From: Halosimplex salinum
GTDB taxonomy: Archaea > Halobacteriota > Halobacteria > Halobacteriales > Haloarculaceae
DNA: 64,000 bases
Assembly: GCF_003730195.1 (NCBI RefSeq)
Contig: NZ_QWGG01000009.1
Coordinates: 1 to 64,000, forward strand
Reading direction: 5' to 3'
The notes under the pieces are model-generated. The model ran no database searches. It saw only the letters and a list, made by a program, of their open reading frames with translations, and had not been told where the DNA came from. The position numbers and the translations under genes were made by a program. How positions within the stretch are numbered: the first letter of the stretch is position 1; each line of letters starts with the position of its first letter. Below are positions 41,938-50,849 of the stretch, piece by piece.

Positions 41938-44667
41938 ATGACCGAGGCGACGGGTATCGTCGGGGAGTTCCTCGCGCTCAAGGAGGGGACCGACGCCGAC
42001 ATTCTGGCGATGCAGTGCGGCGACTTCTACGAGTTCTTCGCCGAGGACGCCGAGATCGTCGCCGACGAACTCGATCTCAAAGTCTCGCAGAAGGGGTCCC
42101 ACGGCTCCTCGTACCCGATGGCGGGCGTGCCGCTCGACGACCTGACGCCGTATCTCTCCGCGCTCGTCGAGCGCGGCTATCGCGTGGCCGTCGCGGACCA
42201 GTACGAGACTGACGACGGCCACGCCCGCGAGATCTCGCGAGTCGTCACGCCGGGAACCCACCTCGAGACCACCGACGACGACGCGCAGTACCTCGCCGCG
42301 GTGGTCCGGGAAGGCGGCGGCACGGACGGTGAGCGCTTCGACGACAGCGACGCCACCTACGGTATCGCGGTGGCGGACGTGACGACGGGGCAGTTCCTCG
42401 TCACCGAGCAGTCGGGGGCGGACGCGACCGCCGCGGCGCTCACGGAACTGTACAAGTTCGACCCCGCGGAGGTGTTGCCGGGACCGGACATCCGCTCGGA
42501 CGACGCGTTCCTCGACGAGGTACGCGAGCGCACCGACGCGTCGCTCTCCCTGCACACGACGGAGGCGTTCGCACCGGGACGCGCGCGCCACCGAGTGCGC
42601 GAGCAGTTCGGCGACGAGACCCTGGAGAGCGTCGGGATCGCGGACGACGACGCCGCCGTTCGAGCGGCCGGCGCCGTGATATCGTACGTCGACGAGACCG
42701 GCGCGGGCGTGCTGGCGTCGATGACGCGCCTGCAGTCGTTCGACGAGTCGGCGTACGTCGACCTCGACGCGACGACCCAGCGCAACCTCGAACTCACGGA
42801 GACGATGCAGGGCGACCGGGACGGCTCGCTCTTCTCGACGGTCGACCACACCGTCACGAGCGCCGGCGGGCGACTCCTCCGGGAGTGGCTCCAGCGCCCG
42901 CGCCGCTCGCGCGGCGAACTGGTCCGGCGCCAGTCCGCCGTGGCGGCACTCGCCGAGGCCGCGATGGCCCGCGACCAGTTGCGCGAGACGCTCGGCGATG
43001 CCTACGACCTCGAACGACTGGCCTCGAAGGCCGCCTCGGGGAGCGCCGACGCCCGCGATCTGCGGGCGGTACAGGAGACGCTCGCGCTCCTCCCCGTGGT
43101 CGGGGAGATCGTCGCGGAGACCGACCGACTGGCCGACTCGCCGCTCGCGGAGACGCTGGAGCGGCCGGACCGCGCGGCGACCGCCGAACTGGCCGCCGAC
43201 CTCGACGAGGCGCTCGTCGAAGACCCACCGGGGACGGTCACCCAGGGCGGACTGATCCGGCAGGGGTTCGACGCGGACCTCGACGAGATAATCGGTGCGC
43301 ACGAGTCGGCGCTGGCGTGGATCGAGAACCTCCCAGAGCGGGAGAAGCGGAAGACGGGAATCACCCACCTCTCGGTCGACCGGAACAAGACCGACGGCTA
43401 CTACATCCAGGTCGGCAACAGCGAGACGGACGAGGTGCCCGAGCGCTACGACCAGATCAAGACGCTCAAGAACTCCGAGCGGTACACGATCCCGGAGTTA
43501 GAGGAGAAAGAACGGGAGATCCTCCGTCTGGAGGAGCGCCGTCACGAGATGGAACGCGAGATCTTCGAGCGGTTGCGAGATCGGGTGGCCGCTCGGGCCG
43601 CGGTGCTGCAGGAGACCGGGCGGGCGCTCGCCGAGTGCGACGCGCTCGCGAGTCTGGCCGTCCACGCCGTCCGCAACGACTGGACCCGCCCCGAACTGAC
43701 CGACGGGCGCGAGCTGGCCGTCGAACAGGGTCGTCACCCGGTCGTCGAGCAGACGACGCAGTTCGTGCCGAACGACCTGCGGATGGACGAGGACCGGCAG
43801 TTCCTGATCGTGACCGGGCCGAACATGAGCGGGAAGTCGACGTACATGCGGCAGGCCGCACTCATCACGCTGCTCGCGCAGGTCGGGAGCTTCGTCCCGG
43901 CGCGGTCGGCGCGCGTGGGGCTCGTCGACGGCATCTACACCCGCGTCGGCGCCCTCGACGAACTCGCGCAGGGCCGCTCTACGTTCATGGTCGAGATGCA
44001 GGAGCTCTCCAACATCCTCCACTCCGCGACGGCGGACTCGCTGGTGATTCTGGACGAGGTGGGGCGCGGGACCGCGACGTACGACGGCATCTCTATCGCC
44101 TGGGCCGCGACGGAGTACATCGCCAACCGGATCCAGGCGAAGACGCTGTTCGCGACCCACTATCACGAACTCACGGCGCTCGGCGAGGAGCTCCCGGCGG
44201 TGGAGAACGTCCACGTCGCCGCGGACGAGTCCGACGGAGAGGTGACCTTCCTGCGGACGGTCCGTGACGGGCCGACGAATCGGTCCTACGGGGTTCACGT
44301 CGCAGACCTCGCCGGCGTCCCCGACCCGGTCGTCGACCGCTCTCGGGACGTCCTCGACAGACTCCGCGAGGAGAAAGCGATCGAGGTACAGGGGAGCGAG
44401 GGAGCCGACGGCGGGGGCACCGAACAGGTCGTCTTCGACCTCGGGTCGGGCGAACTGGTCTCCGAAGAGACGAGCGGGTCTCAGCGACAGGTCGCGACCG
44501 ACGGGAGTCAGACCGAAGCGCCCGCGAGTGAATCGAGCGGTGGGTCGCTCGACCCGGAGACCGAAGCCGTCCTCGACGAACTCGGCGACGTCGACGTCAA
44601 CGAAACGCCCCCGGTAGAACTGATGGCGAAGGTACAGCAGTGGCAGGAGCAGTTAGACGAGGAGTGA
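41938..44667 (+). CDS. mutS: DNA mismatch repair protein MutS
   Basis: 909 residues, slightly longer than bacterial MutS. The N-terminal mismatch-recognition motif is GDFYEFFAEDA (Phe-x-Glu, about 23-33). The core domains include QRNLELTETMQGDRDGSLFSTVDHTVTS and RLLREWLQRP, where MutS clamps meet. The ATPase at the C-terminus has the P-loop TGPNMSGKSTYMRQ (about 625-638), Walker B LVILDEVGRGTATYDG (about 700), and TLFATHYHELTAL (signature/H loop). It binds mismatches and loops and recruits a repair partner. The final ~70 residues are low-complexity, Glu/Ser-rich and probably halophile-specific. A MutL gene is not in the window. CCTTTTACC about 32 bases before the ATG may be its TATA. Confidence 0.97.
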   Translation: MTEATGIVGEFLALKEGTDADILAMQCGDFYEFFAEDAEIVADELDLKVSQKGSHGSSYPMAGVPLDDLTPYLSALVERGYRVAVADQYETDDGHAREISRVVTPGTHLETTDDDAQYLAAVVREGGGTDGERFDDSDATYGIAVADVTTGQFLVTEQSGADATAAALTELYKFDPAEVLPGPDIRSDDAFLDEVRERTDASLSLHTTEAFAPGRARHRVREQFGDETLESVGIADDDAAVRAAGAVISYVDETGAGVLASMTRLQSFDESAYVDLDATTQRNLELTETMQGDRDGSLFSTVDHTVTSAGGRLLREWLQRPRRSRGELVRRQSAVAALAEAAMARDQLRETLGDAYDLERLASKAASGSADARDLRAVQETLALLPVVGEIVAETDRLADSPLAETLERPDRAATAELAADLDEALVEDPPGTVTQGGLIRQGFDADLDEIIGAHESALAWIENLPEREKRKTGITHLSVDRNKTDGYYIQVGNSETDEVPERYDQIKTLKNSERYTIPELEEKEREILRLEERRHEMEREIFERLRDRVAARAAVLQETGRALAECDALASLAVHAVRNDWTRPELTDGRELAVEQGRHPVVEQTTQFVPNDLRMDEDRQFLIVTGPNMSGKSTYMRQAALITLLAQVGSFVPARSARVGLVDGIYTRVGALDELAQGRSTFMVEMQELSNILHSATADSLVILDEVGRGTATYDGISIAWAATEYIANRIQAKTLFATHYHELTALGEELPAVENVHVAADESDGEVTFLRTVRDGPTNRSYGVHVADLAGVPDPVVDRSRDVLDRLREEKAIEVQGSEGADGGGTEQVVFDLGSGELVSEETSGSQRQVATDGSQTEAPASESSGGSLDPETEAVLDELGDVDVNETPPVELMAKVQQWQEQLDEE

Positions 44668-44681
44668 GTCGCTGACTCCAG

Positions 44682-45932
44682 TTACTGGTCGACGTCGACC
44701 TGTGCGGGGTCGGGGTCCATCCTGAACACGACGCTGGGCTCCCAGAGCAGGCGGTGTTCCTTGTAGGTCCCCTTCCCCATCCCGCCGTGTTCCTGGTTCG
44801 ACTCCGTGACTTCGAGGAAGGCGAGTTCGCTGAGCAGGCCGCGGATCGAGTCCGTCGTCAGGTCGTCGGCTCCCTCCGCCGCGCAGACCTTCTCGTACAC
44901 GTCGTAGATGACCGTCGTCCGGAACCAGTCGCGCTCCTCGTCCGTGTTCGCGGTCAGGTTGGCGAGCGCGTAGAGGACGTACTTGCTGTGGGGCGGGAGC
45001 CCGGCGATCAGCTCCTTCAGCCGCTCGACCTCGGCCTGTTCCTGGGCGCGTTCGAGATGGGCTTCGGTTACCTCGCCGAGACCGTTGTTCTTCGCGTAGT
45101 CGCCCGCGTGGCGGAGGAGGCGGATGGCCTTGCGAGCGTCGCCGTGGCGCTGGGCCGCGAGCGCGGCCGTCTTGGGGATGACGCCGCTGTGGAGGACGCC
45201 GTCGCGGAACGCGTCACGCCGGTTCTCGAGTATCTGGCGGAGCTGTTCCCCGTCGTAAGGGTCGAAGATGAACTCGTTGTGGCCGAGGCTGCTCTTGACC
45301 CGCTCGGTCATCTGCTCCCGGAAGTTCACCTTGTTCGAGATGGAGATGATGCCGATGGGGACGTCCACCTTGCCGGCTTCGCGGGCGCGGGAGAGCAACA
45401 TGAGGACGTTGTCGTCGCCCAGTCGGTCGACCTCGTCGAGCGTGATGAGCGCGGCGTCGTACTGCCGGTCGAGGACCTCCCAGAGCCGGTTGTAGTACTC
45501 GTTGGTCGAGATCCCTCGGGTCGGTATCTGGACGCCCGACCCGGGGACGTTGATGCCGTCGGCGATGGTCTGGATGGTGTCGGCTTCCCCCTTCGCCTGC
45601 GCGCAGTCGACGGTCACCGTCGCCAGCCGGTTGTCGCGTCGCTCCGCCTCGCCGCGCGCCCGTTCCATGACGTGGTTCGCGACGAGCGACTTCCCCGACC
45701 CCGTCTTCCCGTAGAGGATCACCGAGTTCGGCGGCGACCCGGTGACGGCCGGACCGACCTCGTTGGCGAGGTCGCGGATGTGTTCGTCGCGGCCGACGAT
45801 GCGCGTCTCGTCCGGCACGTGGTCGATGTTGAGTAACTCCCGATTCGCGAATATCGTGTCGTCACCGCCCTCGTCGACGGACTGAAACAGCTCGTCGCCC
45901 TCCGTCGCCGACCCGTCGCTACGCTCCTGCAT
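44682..45932 (-). CDS. orc1: Orc1/Cdc6 replication initiator
   Basis: 416 residues from MQERSDGSATEGDELFQ. It contains an AAA+ ATPase with Walker A SVILYGKTGSGKSLV (about 65-79), Walker B ALITLDEVDRLGDD (about 150) and sensor regions (ISISNKVNF, GDARKAIRLLRHAGDYA near 270). A C-terminal winged helix domain follows (RLKELIAGLPPHSKYVLYALA, about 300). Archaeal Orc1/Cdc6 binds repeats at oriC, opens DNA and loads MCM. The gene reads away from the repeat-rich gene-free region on its upstream side. That is the typical arrangement of a haloarchaeal origin with its cognate initiator. The frame goes 13 codons further up, but ATG 45932 is better placed. It is probably autoregulated by the repeats. Confidence 0.95.
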   Translation of the reverse strand: MQERSDGSATEGDELFQSVDEGGDDTIFANRELLNIDHVPDETRIVGRDEHIRDLANEVGPAVTGSPPNSVILYGKTGSGKSLVANHVMERARGEAERRDNRLATVTVDCAQAKGEADTIQTIADGINVPGSGVQIPTRGISTNEYYNRLWEVLDRQYDAALITLDEVDRLGDDNVLMLLSRAREAGKVDVPIGIISISNKVNFREQMTERVKSSLGHNEFIFDPYDGEQLRQILENRRDAFRDGVLHSGVIPKTAALAAQRHGDARKAIRLLRHAGDYAKNNGLGEVTEAHLERAQEQAEVERLKELIAGLPPHSKYVLYALANLTANTDEERDWFRTTVIYDVYEKVCAAEGADDLTTDSIRGLLSELAFLEVTESNQEHGGMGKGTYKEHRLLWEPSVVFRMDPDPAQVDVDQ

Positions 45933-46747
45933 TGCTCGTCTGTTCACAGGGCCGCTGAAAAACGTTTCCACTACACTCCGAGTTAGTTACTGTGTCTCAC
46001 CTGTCAGAGACCCACCGAGCGGCGCTTTGGATGTAACTCCGAACCCAGTCAGACCCCACTGCATTCCGAGTTAGCGGTGCGCGGCGGGACGCCGACCGGG
46101 TGTCGAAGTGACACACCCGATTCCGAGTTAGTTCACGGACGACCCGTCGAACCCGAGACGGACCTGTCCGGGACGCCACTCCACAGCGCTGATCGGGGTC
46201 CCACAGTGGGGTCGATACCTCCGTGACGGACGACAGGACACCCGATTCCGAGTTAGTTTCGGTGGCCGTGAACGGGGACGGCAGTCAGCAAGTCGGCGGA
46301 CACCTCGTTCCGAGTTAGTCGCGACTCTCTCGCCCACACACACCGGATTCCGAGTTAGTCCGTCGAGATCGGTCCGTCACCGAACGACGGAGACGCCCCC
46401 GCGCGGTCCCTCGGTTTCGTTCGTCGTCCGACAGTTGTCCTGCTGCCGTTCACTCCGTTGGTCTGCTTCCGCGTCCGTCGGCTTCCGCGCTCGCTTGCTT
46501 CCCCGCTCGTCCGCTTCCCGCTTCTCGTTTCTCTTTCTCTTCTTCTTCACTTCTGTTTCTAGTACCTAGTACTAGAGAGAACACACCGGATTCCGAGTTA
46601 GTTCACCGGCCACGAACGCACTCGCCCCCCGCCAACCCCCCACTAACTCGGAATCCGGTGTGTGTCCCCGGACGGAGTTCGGCCGGCGTTCCCAGCGACT
46701 GAGAGACCGGTCCCCTCCTTAACCCCGGTCGAAACAGACACTCGGGC
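45933..46747. other. probable replication origin with eight ORB-like repeats
   Basis: A gene-free 815-bp region holds one repeat eight times: at 45976-45987 (CTCCGAGTTAGT), 46063-46074 (GC...TTAGC form), 46120-46132, 46245-46257, 46307-46319 (GTTCC form), 46347-46359 and 46590-46602, all in the same orientation, and inverted at 46642-46654. The core is ATTCCGAGTTAGT. The three longest copies (about 46338, 46580 and 46642) also share CACACCGG before the core. A pyrimidine-rich tract (about 46437-46558) and an inverted repeat CTAGTAC-CTA-GTACTAG (46559-46575) lie inside, and AT-rich melting could begin there. The nearby orc1 and an opposing single inverted copy are what an archaeal origin would show. 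The direction of the copies may fix the unwinding direction. Confidence 0.8.
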
Positions 46748-47377
46748 ATGAGCGACGAGTCGTGTTCGCACTGGGAGCCGGAGAACTGTGAAGGGTCGAT
46801 CCACTGCCCGCCGCGGTGTCCGCGGTTCGTCGACCGAACGGGCGAGCCCTGGGTCGTCCGCCCGCCGACCGCCGAGGACCGGGAAGCGCTCGTCGACATG
46901 TACGACGACTTCGCGCTGGGGCAGCAGGCACAGGGGTTGCCGCCGCGGACACGCCCCCGAATCGAGGGATGGCTCGACGACGTCCTGACCGAGGGGTGTA
47001 ACTTCGTCGTCGCCGGCGACGACCGCCTGGTCGGCCACGCGCTGTACACACCGACCGACGAGGCCGAACCGGAGTTCGCGGTGTTCGTCCATCAGGACTA
47101 CCAGAGCCGCGGGATCGGGACGGAAGTGAGCAAACACGTCGTCGCCGCGGCGGCCGCCGGCGACCGCGAGGCCCTCACACTCGTCGTCGAACCGGACAAC
47201 CGCGCCGCTCGCCGACTGTACGACCGACTGGGGTTCGAGACCGTCGAGCAGTTGTCCTACGGCCAGGGGGGGATCCAGACCGGGATCGTTCGGATGCGTC
47301 GCGAGTTCGGCCCCGCTGCCGCGGCGGAGTTCCGCTGTCCGCCCGTCGTCCGAAATCGACCGAGCCCGGCGGACTGA
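46748..47377 (+). CDS. GNAT acetyltransferase with Cys-rich N-terminus
   Basis: 209 residues. The N-terminal 30 residues contain four Cys in CSHWEPENCEGSIHCPPRC, a pattern that could bind zinc. The GNAT domain follows (about 38-190): VRPPTAEDREALVDMYDDFA, the acetyl-CoA loop in VHQDYQSRGIGTEVSKHVVA (about 118-137) and VEPDNRAARRLYDRLGFETVEQLSYG (about 150-175). It begins 94 bases after the last origin repeat and reads away from the origin. The acceptor is unknown. Fusion of a Cys cluster to GNAT is a known haloarchaeal variant but its role is unproven. Confidence 0.85.
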   Translation: MSDESCSHWEPENCEGSIHCPPRCPRFVDRTGEPWVVRPPTAEDREALVDMYDDFALGQQAQGLPPRTRPRIEGWLDDVLTEGCNFVVAGDDRLVGHALYTPTDEAEPEFAVFVHQDYQSRGIGTEVSKHVVAAAAAGDREALTLVVEPDNRAARRLYDRLGFETVEQLSYGQGGIQTGIVRMRREFGPAAAAEFRCPPVVRNRPSPAD

Positions 47378-47442
47378 CAGGCCCCCGCGCCGCCGGCGCT
47401 CGCCGGCCGCACGGCTTTACGGTCGCCGACCCAACCGCGGAC

Positions 47443-48498
47443 ATGAGCTACGGAGAGACCGGTCACGACACCGCCGACAGCGGGCGGTCGGATCACGCGA
47501 CGGAACAGGACGGCGACGAGCGGACCGGGCTCGTCGGCCGGGTCAGGAACACGGCGCGTTCGGGCGCGCTGGCCGGGTTCGGTGGCGGCGTCACGGTTCT
47601 CCGCGGTCTGCAGTCGATCCGTCGGGGCGACCGTCTCCGTGGCGTCGGCCGTCTCGTCGCCGGCGGCGCGTTGCTCGCTTTCGCGGCCCGCCAGCGACGG
47701 CGGGCGGAGCGCGGCGCCGAGCGGATCGACATCGACCAGTCGGACGTCGTCGACACCAGCCCCGACATCGAGAGCGCCGCCGAGGGAACTGCCGCGCGAG
47801 AAGACCACGCCAGCGGCGACGAAGCGGAGACGGTCGTCGACACCGGGCCAGACCTCGGCGACGCCGTCTCACCGAGCGAGGCAGGCGGGGCCGAAGCAGA
47901 AACCACGGGAGAAGGAGACGTGGCCGACGCGACCGATTCGGCCGATACGACCTATTCGGCCGATACCACCGATTCGACAGACGCGACCGGGACAGCCGAC
48001 GCGACCGGGACAGCCGACGCGACCGGGACAGCCGACGCGACAGGCGTTGCCACCGAGGAATCGACGGAGGAGATAGCCGACGAAGCGTCGACCGAGCCGC
48101 GCGAAGCGTACGACCGGCTCGGGGAAGCGGCGCTCGACGGTGAGAGCAACGAAGTCCCGGCCCCGCAGCGAGCGTTCAACCAGGGCTTCCTCGCGATCGA
48201 TGCCGAGGCAGTCTGGGGGATCCGCGACGACGACAGCGTCGTCGTCTCCCAGCAGTACGACCCGATCGACGAGGCCGAGGACGCCCGATACGTCGCGAGT
48301 ACACAGGTCGGCGAGGACCGCGTCGTGACGATCCCCGCCGAGATACTCGACCACTGGGACGACGTCTCCGGCGGTCCCACTGCCGTCGAAGGCGGCGACG
48401 ACGTCGTGTTCGCGACGAGCGACGAACTCGAAGCCGTCGACCAACTCGTCGTCGTCCCCGCGGCGTGGGCGGACGACGTGCTCGGCGAATCCGAATAG
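47443..48498 (+). CDS. hypothetical protein with membrane-like N-terminus, ATGTAD repeats and a DUF-type C-domain
   Basis: 351 residues. Residues ~30-85 hold a Gly/Ala-rich hydrophobic segment with RRGDRLRGVGRLVAGG, resembling the protein at 4104-4427. A long acidic Ser/Thr linker follows, with three perfect 18-base repeats (47980-48033, DATGTA units). The C-terminal ~115 residues (VPAPQRAFNQGFLAIDAEAVWGIRDDDSVVVSQQ ... VVVPAAWADDVLGES) form an unrecognised mixed domain. That domain might have an AbrB-like or related beta fold, since it contains RVVTIPAEILDHW, a pattern like PAxLxxxW. The function is unknown. The TGT ADA repeat number may vary between strains. Confidence 0.6.
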   Translation: MSYGETGHDTADSGRSDHATEQDGDERTGLVGRVRNTARSGALAGFGGGVTVLRGLQSIRRGDRLRGVGRLVAGGALLAFAARQRRRAERGAERIDIDQSDVVDTSPDIESAAEGTAAREDHASGDEAETVVDTGPDLGDAVSPSEAGGAEAETTGEGDVADATDSADTTYSADTTDSTDATGTADATGTADATGTADATGVATEESTEEIADEASTEPREAYDRLGEAALDGESNEVPAPQRAFNQGFLAIDAEAVWGIRDDDSVVVSQQYDPIDEAEDARYVASTQVGEDRVVTIPAEILDHWDDVSGGPTAVEGGDDVVFATSDELEAVDQLVVVPAAWADDVLGESE

Positions 48499-49258
48499 CG
48501 GCTCGACGGGTCACCCCACTCCGACCCGGCGCGCTCTGTCGCGGACCTCCGACCGTCGGATACCCGATACATACAGAGCTCATTATAAACGAAATCTTTA
48601 GATGTTCGGCGATCCGCTCCTGGAACGACCGACCACCCGGCGGGCGAGAGAAGCGCCTGTATCAGGAACTAACGGGCTATAGTCTCCGATATCCCGCACC
48701 AGTGGGGCCGATCTCGACCGTGCCAGAATCCGTCGAAGCGTGTCGGCTGTGAGACTGAGATTCGGCGCTACCGGGTGCCTGTCGCGAATATATCGCCGAA
48801 TTTGTAGCGGTTCGATTCGAGCGAGTCCGTATCGTCGGATACATACCAGGTACGTTAGAAATATACTGACGTACTATCTCACGTATGCTTGCCGGACAGT
48901 GTGACGACGAGTCCTCCCCGAGTTCGACCGCGTTCGGTCCGGGTGATCGCCTGTCGGGACCATTGGTATCGCGGGGTCGCGCTCCAGGTCGGCGACGAGC
49001 GCGAGGGCGCGCCGACCCCTTTCGACGCGGTCGATTACCACTCGCGTCACCCACTCGCTGCAACACTCGCGACACCCGCTCGATTCACCACCCGATACAC
49101 CCGCTCGATACACCTGCTTCACCCCGGTTCTCAGACGCTCTAGGCCGACCGTCCGCGACAGTCAGATCGCCGAATTTCGGCCGGTAGCATCCACGTCACC
49201 CGCTGTCTCGAGTGTCACCGTTCCAAACATACTTGTCCGTTTCGCCGTATGATACTGT
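48499..49258. other. 760-bp gene-free region
   Basis: No supported gene. Open frames here (for example 48885-49187 and 49122-48874) have composition unlike haloarchaeal proteins and no recognisable domain. The middle (about 48555-48600 and 48840-48885) is AT-rich with ATTATAAAC and AAATATACTG elements, which look like promoters, and short degenerate CGATACACC repeats occur near 49080-49115. A small RNA cannot be excluded. TACTTG-like and TATACT elements before 49259 may serve the aldehyde dehydrogenase gene. Confidence 0.4.
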
Positions 49259-50758
49259 ATGGCTCAGGAAGGTCTCTCACGATACAGTATCGACGCCGAC
49301 TGGAGCGAACTCTACGTCGGCGGCGAGTGGCGAGCGGGCGCGAGCGGCGAGACTATCGACGTCGAAGATCCGTCGACGCGAACGGTCGTGACCGAGGTCC
49401 CGCGCGGGACCGAGGCGGACGTCGACGCCGCGTACGAGGCGGCCGAGGCGGCCCAGGACGAGTGGGCGGCGACGCCGCCGGCCCGCCGCGAGGAACTCGT
49501 CCGCAACCTCCTCCAGTTGATGGACGAGCGGAGCGACGAGATCGTCGAACTGCTCGCCTCCGAGGCCGGCCAGATGGAGGGGATCGGCGAGACTTCCGTC
49601 CAGCTCGCGACGGACCAGGTCGCCGAGGCCGCCACGTACCCGCGGCGGATGAAAGGCGAGACCGCGGCGTCGAACGTCCCGGGCAAGGAGAACGTCGTCG
49701 AGCGCGAGCCCCAGGGCACCGTCACGGTCATCTCGCCGTGGAACTTCCCACTCAACCTCTCGGGCCGGGCGGTCGTCCCGGCCGTCGCCGCCGGGAACAC
49801 CGTCGTGCTCAAGCCCGCGACGAACACGCCGATCACCGGCGGCCTCCTCTTCGCCCGACTGTTCGAGGAGGCGGGGTTCCCCGACGGCGTCCTCAACGTC
49901 GTCACCGGCCGCGGGTCCGACGTCGGCGACGCCGTCGCCAGCCACGACGTGAGCGACGTAGTCGCCTTCACCGGGTCGACGCCGGTCGGCCGCCGGGTCG
50001 CCGCGGCCGCGGGCGAGAACCTCGCCGAGGCCGCGATGGAACTGGGCGGCAACAACGCCCACGTCGTCACCGCCGACGCGGATCTCGACCAGGCCGTCGA
50101 CGCCGGCGTCTTCGGGTCGTTCGCCCACCAGGGACAGGTGTGTATCTCCATCAACCGCCACATCGTCCACGAGGACGTCTACGACGAGTACGTCGAGCGA
50201 CTCACCGAGCGAGCGGAGAACCTCCCCGTCGGAAGCGCACACGACCACGTCGTCATCGGCCCGATCATCGACGAGTCCCAGCGCGACCAGATGCTGGAGT
50301 ACGTCGAGGAGACCGTCGAAGCCGGTGCAACCCTCGAGACGGGCGGCGAGACGGCCGAGGTCGAGGGCGTCGACGACTCGCTCGTCGTGAAGCCCACCGT
50401 GCTCTCGGACGTGACCAACGACATGTCCGCGGCCTGCTTCGAGCACTTCGGCCCCATCGCGCCGGTCATCCCGTTCTCGGACGTGGACGAAGCCGTCGAA
50501 CTCGCCAACGACACCGAGTACGGCCTCTCGGGCTCCGTCCACGCCGGCGACGTGGGGAGGGGCAAGCGCATCGCCCAGCGCATGGAGACCGGGATGGTCC
50601 ACGTCAACGACCAGCCGATCAACGACGAGGCCCACGTCCCCTTCAGCGGCACGAAGGCCTCCGGCACTGGCGGCTACAACTCCGACGACTTCCTCGACGA
50701 GGTCACCGAGAAGAAGTGGATCTCGCTGCAACACGAGCCCCGCGAATTCCCCTTCTAA
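49259..50758 (+). CDS. aldehyde dehydrogenase (NAD(P)+-dependent)
   Basis: 499 residues. The aldehyde dehydrogenase fold shows the NAD(P) site and oxyanion regions: VISPWNFPLNLSGRAVVPAVAAGNTVVLKPA (about 157-187), FTGSTPVGRRVAAAAGENL (about 240), the catalytic Glu in AMELGGNNAHVV (about 261-266), and the catalytic Cys in HQGQVCISINRHIV (about 290-300). The C-terminus is complete (AHVPFSGTKASGTGG). It oxidises an aldehyde to an acid using NAD(P)+. The substrate is unknown, possibly an aliphatic or succinate-type semialdehyde. The 3' end is the first unit of a 39-base tandem repeat. A thioesterase follows on the opposite strand, not in an operon. Confidence 0.92.
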   Translation: MAQEGLSRYSIDADWSELYVGGEWRAGASGETIDVEDPSTRTVVTEVPRGTEADVDAAYEAAEAAQDEWAATPPARREELVRNLLQLMDERSDEIVELLASEAGQMEGIGETSVQLATDQVAEAATYPRRMKGETAASNVPGKENVVEREPQGTVTVISPWNFPLNLSGRAVVPAVAAGNTVVLKPATNTPITGGLLFARLFEEAGFPDGVLNVVTGRGSDVGDAVASHDVSDVVAFTGSTPVGRRVAAAAGENLAEAAMELGGNNAHVVTADADLDQAVDAGVFGSFAHQGQVCISINRHIVHEDVYDEYVERLTERAENLPVGSAHDHVVIGPIIDESQRDQMLEYVEETVEAGATLETGGETAEVEGVDDSLVVKPTVLSDVTNDMSAACFEHFGPIAPVIPFSDVDEAVELANDTEYGLSGSVHAGDVGRGKRIAQRMETGMVHVNDQPINDEAHVPFSGTKASGTGGYNSDDFLDEVTEKKWISLQHEPREFPF

Positions 50759-50837
50759 CCACGAGTTCGCGTTTCGGCCCGCGAATCCCCGTTCTGACCA
50801 CGAGTTCGCGCTTCGGCCCGCGAATCTCCGTTCTGAT
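50739..50837 (+). repeat. 39-bp tandem repeat of the aldehyde dehydrogenase 3' end (2.5 copies)
   Basis: Unit 1 (50739-50777) contains the final codons and TAA stop. Unit 2 (50778-50816) and partial unit 3 (50817-50837) repeat it with substitutions, and at the same position each encodes R-E-S-P-F followed by TGA. The repeats look like a stuttered copy of the gene's end. Confidence 0.85.
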
Positions 50838-50849
50838 CGGCGACCGCAC

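Noticed and set aside
40345-43368. Minus-strand frame of 1007 codons
   Set aside because: It lies antisense to the sugar isomerase, methyltransferase and mutS genes and has no recognisable domain.
46033-46044. TAACTCCGAAC as a ninth origin repeat
   Set aside because: It resembles the inverted core but has mismatches at the central positions, so it was not counted.
48874-49187. Two opposing frames of 80-100 codons in the gap before the aldehyde dehydrogenase
   Set aside because: Arg/Ser-rich translations overlapping each other on opposite strands with no conserved motif. Left as gene-free region.
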